Shown: positions 55,608-64,000 of the stretch, piece by piece | Numbering within the stretch: position 1 is the first letter of the stretch | Layout of the letters: every line of letters starts with the position of its first letter | NCBI GenBank assembly: GCA_028095005.1 | Contig: CM051459.1 | Coordinates: forward strand, 117,587,431 to 117,651,430 | Direction: 5' to 3' | Length of the DNA stretch: 64,000 bases | Origin: Rhynchospora pubera | Lineage: Eukaryota > Streptophyta > Magnoliopsida > Poales > Cyperaceae | Translations under genes and position numbers: made by a program | Notes under the pieces: generated by a model | What the model was told of the DNA's origin: nothing | The model's database searches: none | The model's input: only the letters and a program-made list of their open reading frames with translations

Positions 55608-56463
55608 AAGATGGTCTAGCTATGAAAAGCTCAAGTGGGAGAGTATCCCTATGCTCAAAGGCTCAATTCTGGTCTAATTTTGCAAGGCAAAGCTCTCTAA
55701 AGATAAAGAACAAGGGGTTGGATATATATAGGGCTCGAAAGGAGCAGATTACCAGCAAAAACTGGATGTAGCGTTTTACAATGCTATTTAGCGTTGTACA
55801 ACGTTACATATGACCGTTGTAAAATCTAACGGCTAGATAATATAGCTGTTGGTCTGTCAGAGCGTTGTGCAACGCTATTTGCCGTCGCACAACGAAGGAG
55901 TGTACAGCCAAAGAAAAGCTCCGACAATTCCGTTGGAAATTGTCAGAACGTTGCTTGCCACTGAATGACGTTACACAACGTTAAAGGGAGACAAAGGGAA
56001 CAACTCTGACAGATTCAACAGAGCGTTGTACAACTCTATATACCGTCACACAACGCTAGCGTTACCCAACGCTAAAAGACGTTGGCTAACGTTACCTGCA
56101 ACTTTGCATGTAAAAACAACTGTTTACATGGGTTTTACATGGGATAGCGCTGTCTGAACAGCACAGCTAACTTGGGATTTTTGTGGCGTCATGCAACGCT
56201 ATATGGCGTTGCACGATGGTACTCAGGAAATTTTCCAAGTTTTTAACTGTAGCGTTGTACAACACTACTGAGCGTTGTACAACGTTGTGACTCAGCGTTG
56301 CCTAACTCTATATAGCGTTGTGCAACGTTGATTCACAAAAGTCAGCTGTTCTAGTTTTGAAAACTCAGCGTTGTGTGCCACTATCTAGCGTTGTACGACG
56401 CTAGGTCATTGAAAAATGGATTTTGCTGGTTTATTGAGCTTTTCGCTATCTAGACCATTTCAA
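55608..56463. repeat. Array of GCGTTGTACAACGC-type palindromes flanked by an inverted repeat
   Basis: Between 55770 and 56410 about eight blocks carry paired half-sites related to AGCGTTGTACAACGCT, often separated by ATATA or ATTT (for example AGCGTTGTGCAACGCTATTT at 55862, AGCGTTGTACAACG at 55792 and 56276, AGCGTTGTGCAACG at 56317, AGCGTTGTACGACGCTA at 56387). Spacing is irregular. The array is enclosed by an inverted repeat: ATGGTCTAGCTATGAAAAGC (55612) and GCTTTTCGCTATCTAGACCAT (56437). It has no coding capacity. A TATA-like GGATATATATAGGG lies at 55717, just left of the array. Confidence 0.8.
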
Positions 56464-57046
56464 GGATAAACAAGAACTAAAGTATACCTTATATCCTAGT
56501 CTAAACTAGCCTACAAGCTCTCTAAAGACTTGATTTTGATCTTTCTTAAAGTTTTTATCCAAGTCTTCATAAATTGTATCTTCTTCCTATAAAACTTAAA
56601 GAATATTGTTAAATGCCAAATGATATTGTTTTGTAATCGACAAACCTAGAGACGTTTAGTACAACAGTTCAGTTTTCAACAATTGAAAATCAGTAAAACC
56701 AAACAAACTACACAAATAGAAATAGTAATCTATATTATTTTAGTATATTAATTTCGGTTTATTGTTCAAATTGTAATTTGGAATCATTCATGTGGTTAGG
56801 TTTACTTAACTTTGGTTTTTTATTCAAATTAAATCTGTGTTGATTTCAAATCAAATCACATGCAAATTATAGATTAAAGTATTTCAATACTCTGTTCACA
56901 AACGCATATATATTACTCATAAACTTCACATTATTTTTTTAAACTATTAATGGATATTAATTTCTTACTTTTTTAAAATTTCAAGAGCTAGACTAATTAG
57001 TAATTACATAAAATATTATTTAAACTATACATTTTCACATACTCTG
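56464..57046. other. AT-rich spacer
   Basis: Nothing recognised except AAGCTCTCTAAAGA, shared with 55691 on the other side of the palindrome array. Confidence 0.45.
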
Positions 57047-59155
57047 ATGTGGAAGGTTGAGTTGTGGTATTTTAGGAGTTCAGCTAGTTGTGGTTTTCTT
57101 CATTTTAGAACTTTTCTAGAGTTACTGCAAGAGAAGGAGGCAGAGATAGCTAGACTGAAAAAAGCTATCAAAGAAAGCCAGGCACAAAGGTGGAATGAGG
57201 AAGCTAAAAGAGCAGTCAGAGGTATAGGTCGATCCATCAAAAAAGCTAACTCTGAAAAAAACAAACCCTAGTGTGGAGGTTTTGATAGAACCAGCTAAGG
57301 ATAAGGAAAATGTGATTTTACTAGATGATGGTGATTTGGAAGGCTCAGAACTGATGTTTGAGCCAGGGTTTACCTATCCATGTGATGCTAGTAGTATGAC
57401 ATGAATTATATGTAAGATGGTAGAGAAAGGTCTGTTGAAGATGATTATAGATGGACCAAAGAAAGATCAAAGGAGGATAAGTACAGAAGAAGTTTTAGTT
57501 GATGCTAGCTCTGAAATACCAGAAAGAGCTGAGGACATGAATAACAGACCAATTCCTGATCATAATAGAGAGATTTCTCACAATGAATTGCTTTCTAAGA
57601 TGGAAATGTTGGAGGCTAGAAACAGGGCTTTAATGGCTCAAATGAAGAAAAGGAAAAATAACTCCTCTCCCAGTCAAAGAGAGTTAAAGGAAAAAAAATG
57701 ACGAGATAAGTGTGTCTACACCGATCAAGAAGGCTAGATTGCTGTCCAAAGAAGGAAAAATTGGGGAAAAAGAAGGAGAGAACCAGGGGATGGAGCTCGC
57801 TCTGATTCCACAGCAAGGATCTGATAGAACTCCTGAAGAGGGGCAGATTAATGTAGAGCTGAACCATGATGATGGGAGGCTAACTCCAAGCCCTCTAGAG
57901 CTCCCTCCAGGTACTCCTCATAACTTTTTTATTCCTTATTGTAGCTCGAGTGATACTCAAATTTTAGAGTTATTAGATGATTTGGGTATTTACATAGATG
58001 ATAATGTAGACAATAAGTTTGAGTTTATAAATGAGATCAAAAGAGTGAATCCTTCAAATTTAGTGAACTTCCTTAAAGGAGCTCTGAATTCTTTGAGTAA
58101 TGTGGTTGCTATGCAACCATTGGGACAACATATAGTTTCCCAATGAGGTACATTACTTGGAATGTAAGAGGCCTAGGAATTAGTGAAAAGAAGGGTTACA
58201 TCTCTGATCAGATTAGATTGGAAAAATTAGATATTGTAGGAATTCAAGAAACTAAAAAGAACAAAATCTCAAAGAGATTTTTATCCTCTTTAGCTTTGAC
58301 TTTTGAGTGGAAGTTTATACCTGCAAGGGGAGCTTCCAGGAGGAGTTCTTTTAGGTTTTAACTCCAATAGATTCAAATTAGTTAGTTGGCAAATAGAAAG
58401 GTATTCTATTTCTGCTAAACTCATTCATAGAGGAAATAACTTAGAATTTGTTTTTACCAATACGTATGGTCCTGTTTTAGCCAATAAAAAACAAGAGTAT
58501 TGGGAAGAACTAAATAAGCTGGGAAATCTCTTCACAGGCCCCTGGATAAAAGTGGGGATTTCAATACTATAATTAAGAGGACTGAGAGAAGAGGGATTTC
58601 GTTTGATACTAGAAATATTAATAAATTTAATCAATGGATTGATAATTTCAATTTGTTGGACTTTAGAAGTTTGGATAGGAAATTCACTTGGCCTAGAGGT
58701 GAAAACAATAGGCAGTTCGCGTGTCTTGATAGATACTTAGTCAATCAAGAATGGATTGATACATTTCCCAACTCTAATACTTTTAGTTTAGCTAGACTGT
58801 TTTCTGATCATAACCCCATAGTGTTTAATACGGGGCCAGAAAACTCAATTATTAGAAGTTCCTTCAAGTTTGAAAAAACTTGTCTAAGGCAAGAGAACTT
58901 TATAGAAAGAGTAATTTTTTGGTGGCCTAATAGGAATTTAGGTTTTAATAAAGGGTACAATTGCGACAGAAAAATTGTATTTTTGCAAAACAAGTTAAGC
59001 AGTTGGAGTAAAAATTTAAATAAAGTAGTTTTAGATAAGAAAAAGAACCTTACTTCCAACATCAAACTTTGGGAAGATGTTTTGGAAGATAGAGTTTTAG
59101 AACATGATGAATAGGAAAACCTCTTTATCTCCAGAAAGGAACTTCACGATATCTA
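57047..59155 (+). pseudogene. Decayed LINE: ORF1 remnant and ORF2 endonuclease, interrupted by an LTR element
   Basis: A second, different LINE on the plus strand. Up to 58146 lie ORF1-like pieces: a coiled coil (LLQEKEAEIARLKKAIKESQ), KMEMLEARNRALMAQMKKRK, and a long acidic stretch ending at a stop at 58144. ORF2 starts at 58143 with MRYITWNVRGLGISEKKGYI and continues with IVGIQETKK, FTNTYGPVLANKKQEYWEEL, GDFNTIIKRTERRGISFDTR, RKFTWPRGENNRQFACLDRYL and LFSDHNPIVFNT. Frameshifts lie near 58335 and at 58556 (inside the GDFN motif), and a stop is at 59112. Reverse transcriptase is absent: the sequence is cut at 59156 by an LTR. It overlaps ORF1 stop and ORF2 start (ATGAG), unlike the LINE at the left edge. 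Confidence 0.85.
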
Positions 59156-60917
59156 TGTTAGGAAATTGCTCAATTTTAATTTTGTGACTAATTACGCTTA
59201 ATTAATCCAATTAAAACACAAGCAACACGAGATCTAGTACTTTAAGCAATTCGACACAAGAAATAGGTGAAAATTTGTACCTCCCGCGAAATCGTATTCG
59301 CGGGGCTCGATCCTACGGATTAGAAATCGATGGCGTGCTCTCCTTGTGCCTCCGCCATGGTTGATGGCCGCCTCGAGTCCACCTAGAGATTAACCAAGGT
59401 CTAAATCGATTCGTGCTAGCGATTCGATTAGAACAAAGCTAATCCTAAGGATCAACCCTCTTCAAGAATCAACCTATTTGATTTTGGTGGAGAGTTGTAG
59501 CTCAACACATGAGCATATGGAGGAGAGGAGGAGAGAGTGCCGCCGACCTATCGGGAAGAAGGAGGTGGCGGCTAGGTATCTCAAGAGAGAAGGTTGGATT
59601 TTGCTACTATACACCTCCTTATATAGTGCACAAACCCTACCTACCTCGTACCATCTATTTACAAGAATGCCACCTACCTACCACCCTATATGGCTGGCCC
59701 TATAATGGGCTTTTGGGCCTCTCATCTCAATTGTTTAGGCCTCTAATTCATATAATTAGAACTTACTCCAAATGCTCTTCAATTGGGCTATAAATTCAAT
59801 ACATACATATTGGCCCAATAAATTAATATAACTAATTATATTAAATTGTGTCGAACTAAAATAATTATTAACTAATTAATAATTATTCTAGGATTAGCTA
59901 ATACATTAATTAATTTCCATATGATCCATTTGACTTAATTAATTATAACGGTATATAATTAATTAATCAACTTATCATATTTCCGCAATACGCACTATTG
60001 CGAATAAATAAATAATGTACTGTCTTGGTCAAAACTCTATTTTGTGTGACCCTTTGAGGATTTATGCTAAGTTGGACATGGAATTAAATCGTTATTTAAT
60101 TTCAATAATCATAAGCGGTATCCAGCAACACGTTATGATTCCCAATTCGCATAAATAGTGTACTGCTACAGTATTTAAATCATGCATAAGAGAATAAAGT
60201 ATTTTCCTATTTTGATTCTTATGTCTCACGATATCATCGTATAATCCAAGATAGGAATGTGTCATTCTTGCAGATTATACGTTTCTGGATCTAGAGTTGA
60301 TCGCTTAGTTGCGCGCATACGATCCAACTCCATCAAGGGGCCCGAACATATATCGTCGCTCACTAAGTGAATTAATGAGGAACATACGGTTTTCTTGATG
60401 ATTAACTTTTCCCCGCACAAATCAAGAGAACATAAATAAAGTCCGTATAGCATCCCTTATCGGGAATCAGCGGTAGACAATATTTATTGAACCTATCCTC
60501 ATGTGGAAAAGATAAACATCTCAAACTTAGAACCAAAATCATAACGAAATAAACAATGACACATAACACAATCCATATGTTTATTTCGTTGGGTCAAGTC
60601 CTGTACTATGTTCCATAACATACACATATGCAATTAAGTTGGTGACTCTTTACCTATGATTTGTAGAACTTAATCATCACTTAACTTGCATACTAATCTT
60701 ATATGATAATTAATGTTTCTTGTTAATTATCAAGATTATGGACCATTTAGATTTATTATTGTAATTCTAAAGAATGATCCACAGAGATCCACAATTCAGA
60801 TCCTCAACCTGAATGATCTATCAATAATAAACCTAGGAACAGATGATAAAATATCTCCAAAACATAAACTAATAATTAAGTCATTAAATTATTAATTTCT
60901 AGGACATAACTCTAACA
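59156..60917 (-). repeat. 3' LTR of a minus-strand copia-type retrotransposon
   Basis: A 1762-base LTR beginning TGTTAGGAAATTG and ending CTCTAACA on the plus strand, so it has the TG...CA ends with short TGTTAG/CTAACA inverted repeats. Immediately right of it, on the minus strand, is CCAAGTGGGAGAT, the polypurine tract seen before 3' LTRs of many plant Ty1/copia elements; this fixes orientation. A minus-strand TATA box CTATATAAGG lies at about 59616-59625. The LTR has inserted into a decayed LINE; the 5 bases left of it are ATCTA, whose duplicate should lie beyond the window. Confidence 0.8.
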
Positions 60918-60931
60918 ATCTCCCACTTGGC
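60908..60931 (-). other. Polypurine tract and LTR junction
   Basis: The minus strand reads GCCAAGTGGGAGAT then TGTTAGAGTT, the start of the 3' LTR; the purine run primes plus-strand DNA synthesis. Confidence 0.7.
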
Positions 60932-63900
60932 CTAGAGTCAATCAATAGTGACTTCTAGCCAACGAAGAATTGAGAACAATATCATATATCTACATATATA
61001 CACGTTTCGGACCTCAAAATAAATAATACGCTTAAAGCTAGTTACTCATACGTCTACCACGTATGGATGCATAATTGCATCTCGTATACTGCTCAAGGTA
61101 GAGGTCAAGTTAGAGTGTTCACTGTGTTCGCGAACTTGTCCAATTTTTTTTGACCCTATATATATACTACTATATATATGTTCTTGATCATCATCATATG
61201 ATATCAAGTGATATCATTATAGATCATATTTGAATCTCCAATGTAACATTGGGTTCTTTAGGAGTAAGTTATGGCTCGAGATGCATAGAACCATAATAGC
61301 TCGACTAAGAACTCGATTCAAAATAAACTTCTTTTATTGCTTCACAAGTTGCTATGTATTTTACTTTGGTGACGGAAACAGTTGTAATATTCCATTTAGA
61401 ACACTTTCTAAACTTACAACACCACCTTTTAAGCAAAATATGCAGCTCAATCGTGATTATATCAATCCTTTGAAAAACTTTTATCAGTGTAACAACTTAC
61501 ACGAGATTTCTTTCATCTTAAGAGATGAAATATTATATCACTCTTTCTCATAAGGTACTCGAGGATATCCTTGATTATCGTCCAAATTTGTCTCTCTTGT
61601 ATCCATTTGACAACTGTTTGTCATATCCTTTGGATACTACACATTGGGGCATAATATGCATAAATATGGCGTACGAAATGAAACTCATAATGAAAGAATG
61701 CTTGAACTATTTCATGCACTTTCTTGAATTGAGTTGCAATAGACCGAGTTAAACACTCAAGTCATGTCATGTGACGTACAGTTAGACATCCTTTCTTGGA
61801 GTGTAACTTTCGTGTTTCTAGAACACTTCGTCAATATATGCATATTTGCTCAAACCTAACATCCATCATAATCTATCTTCATAGATTTGTTTCCTACGAT
61901 CAGGTGATTTCGCCCACGTTCTCATTTGAAAAAGCATTCTCCAAAGAGATCTTGACAATATTCATTTTCTTAATGTTATTCCCAATCAATGAATTGTTAT
62001 CTTGAACAATACAAGTAATACAATTATGCTCCCACTGAATATCTTGTTTATATAAGATACTTTTGACGAAGTTCAACTCTTTGACTTCATTGTCAAAACT
62101 TTTATTCCAATCTCCACAACACTCGCTTTAATCCATTTATGGATCCTTGAAGCATGCGTATGTTTTTAGCAATTAAATAAAACCTCAATTTGTGTCAAAT
62201 GCACAATATCATCCTTCATTCATACGAAGAAGGCGGTTTTATGTGTTTTTCCATATATCAACATATATGAAATACAATTATTGCTAGAATGATCTTTATT
62301 GACTTATACATAGCCACAAGCAAGAAGTTGTGCTTTGTACGTAGTCAACTAGCCATTGACTTGGACATAGCTACGAGCGAGAAGCCGTACTTTGTACATA
62401 ATCGATTTGTTATCCATGTCGATCTTTCCTTTTGAAGATCTAAACGTTCTTGATGGATTGCTCCTTCATGAACATCAACCAAGGTCTATACCTTGTTGTT
62501 ATACATGGATTTTATTTAAAGATCATATGAATTCAAACCATATATGTGGAATCGGATCGTTCCATCGTTTCCTTGTTTATCAATGGATTCTCATATGCTA
62601 AGTTTGAGAATGTCATGAAGCCAATGCACCAAACGGCTTAGGCAATCAACTCTCGTTGATCTTTTGTAGAATTGGTACTTGAGGTTTATAAACTACTTCC
62701 ACAATGATTTGTCGAACGAGTTCTTGACTACTCATATATTCCATGAGTTTCTCGAACATCATCAACTCGTGAGATGGTTGAGTCCTCATTAGAAGGAGCG
62801 TACTATTAAACTTCTTTCAAAACAATTTGTGAATGAAGTTCCGCTCAACTCCCACTAAGTACCATGTATGGAGTGACAAGTTTCCTATAAGAGTACTTCC
62901 TGTAGTGACGCATAAACTATTTTAATGCTCACTTTACTCCCACTACTTCTTCTTGAGAATATCATTCTACAAGATTACGTTATGATTAGCAACAACTACT
63001 TTGTTCTTATCATGTTTGTAGAAATAGCACATTTCGGTTAAGTTAAGATATCCTACAAAGTTATAGTGTCTTATTTGGTTTAAGCTTACAAGTCGACAAT
63101 ACTTAAAACAAGCTTCTCAACACCAAATCTCGAGAAGTATTATACTTAGAGATCAAAATCTCGTAAGATATCTTCTTCAATAGACTTTGATGGAACATCA
63201 TTCAGTGTAAACAATATTGTCCTCAAACATAATTCCCTAACACGAGTCGAATAAGTCAATTTGATTTATTACCGATTGAAATATGTTTGATACCTCCATT
63301 CTTGGACACATTATTCCATAATGTTCCTCATGGAGTGAGTTGTGAAACTATTTTCATACTCTTTAGATAATATTTCAAATCATATGACTTAACTACTTAT
63401 TTACCACGATTAATTGTAAGACTTCCATTTTTCTTAAAAGGTCTTTTAAACTTCACTCTTGAACTCCTTTGAACTAGTCAAAAAGTTCATACTTATACCT
63501 TATCAAATAGATATGTTAATATCTACAATGATCGTTGGTTAAGTAGTAAAGTATTAACAACCTTTCATTGCACAAGTACTTATAAGTCTTTATACATCGA
63601 TATGTATAAGTCCTAATTAATTCACTTGTCCTTAAACCTTCATAGGTTAAAGGTGCTTATGTCATTTAACAAACATGATTCGCATATCAATCGATTTGAA
63701 ATCGAATTGAATTGCGAGCTCTACGTTATGTAGACTCTCGTAATGCGATTCTCGTTTATGTATGTGACTAAGCGGTTATATATAACATGAAAGTTAAATA
63801 CTTTTTGTCAAGTCTTACGCATCCTATTTGTCATTCCAAAATTGTTTATCTATTTCAAGCAAATTCAATCAAGATGCATGAAATCATATAAACAAATCCA

Positions 63901-64000
63901 TAATAAAAGATCTTGTCTTTTACAAAACATAATCATTCATCATTGAATATGAAATGGAGATATTTTTGAGATGTTTTAGAATTAAGGTATGCAACCTTCA
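60918..64000 (-). mobile_element. Non-coding interior of the copia-type (LARD-like) element, continues past the window
   Basis: 3.1 kb without any long ORF on either strand and without recognisable polymerase motifs. Sequence such as ACTCCCACTAAGTACC (62849) and CTTTACTCCCACTACTTC (62932) on the plus strand is a hallmark of long non-coding interiors of large plant copia-related elements. A direct repeat of about 58 bases occurs at 62303-62400 (ACATAGCCACAAGCAAGAAG and ACATAGCTACGAGCGAGAAG, each followed by TTTGTAC). The 5' LTR and any gag-pol would lie to the right of the window. Confidence 0.6.

Noticed and set aside
61230..62601. Plus-strand ORFs of 70-107 codons in the element interior
   Set aside because: Antisense to the element, AT-rich random frames with no domain signals.
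1..64000. CRISPR arrays, bacterial operons, riboswitches, rRNA genes
   Set aside because: The window is plant nuclear DNA; tandem repeats here lack the repeat-spacer regularity of CRISPR, and no rRNA sequence was seen.

Overview
This window is nuclear DNA of a flowering plant, almost certainly a eudicot. It is AT-rich, its genes have many GT-AG introns with U/A-rich introns, and its gene set (plant kinesin-13, arabinogalactan peptide, BET1/BS14-type SNARE, deoxyhypusine hydroxylase, CPBP membrane protease) and transposon set (plant L1-type LINEs, a gag-only LTR element, a Ty1/copia-type LTR, a Helitron end, MITEs, a plant-mobile-domain pseudogene) are typical of that group. I cannot name the species.

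Layout. 1-5577: a plant LINE, cut by the left edge, with an intact endonuclease/reverse-transcriptase ORF2; it sits upstream of, probably inside an intron of, the next gene. 5749-11923 (+): eleven exons of a kinesin-13 (KIN13B-like) gene; its P-loop is split by a GC-AG intron into which a 1.7-kb gag-only LTR element (TR-GAG type) has inserted in antisense. 12.4-13.6 kb: a MITE and tandem repeats. 14539-16254 (+): a four-exon, apparently plastid-targeted CPBP/CAAX-type protease. 16.3-22.2 kb: no firm gene, but tandem duplications and signs of an unrecognised minus-strand transcript. 22265-24956 (-): BET1-like Qc-SNARE. 25.2-26.9 kb: a long inverted-repeat element with short palindromes in its arms and a MITE in its loop. 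27115-31446 (+): deoxyhypusine hydroxylase, complete in seven exons. 32038-32381 (+): first two exons of an unrecognised gene. 33.2-35.3 kb (+): plant mobile domain pseudogene. 40506-41327 (+): arabinogalactan peptide gene.

The right third is repeat-rich. It holds a foldback element (41.7-42.1 kb), a broken 5' gene end (about 43.6-44.2 kb), a second intact gag-only LTR element (44399-46042), a Helitron helicase remnant (46.5 kb) and a Helitron-type 3' terminus (49.2 kb), LTR-like and minisatellite DNA (50.6-53.4 kb), a foldback element (54.3-54.7 kb), an unusual array of GCGTTGTACAACGC-like palindromes (55.77-56.42 kb), and a decayed LINE (57.0-59.15 kb) broken by the 3' LTR of a minus-strand copia-type element whose non-coding interior runs off the right edge.

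The genes are unrelated single transcription units (microtubule depolymerisation, plastid membrane proteolysis, ER-Golgi membrane fusion, eIF5A hypusination, cell-surface proteoglycan); there is no operon-like organisation. The most interesting parts are the pair of very young, gag-only LTR elements with intact gag but no pol, the palindrome array at 55.8-56.4 kb, and the 1.7-kb inverted repeat between the two divergent housekeeping genes.
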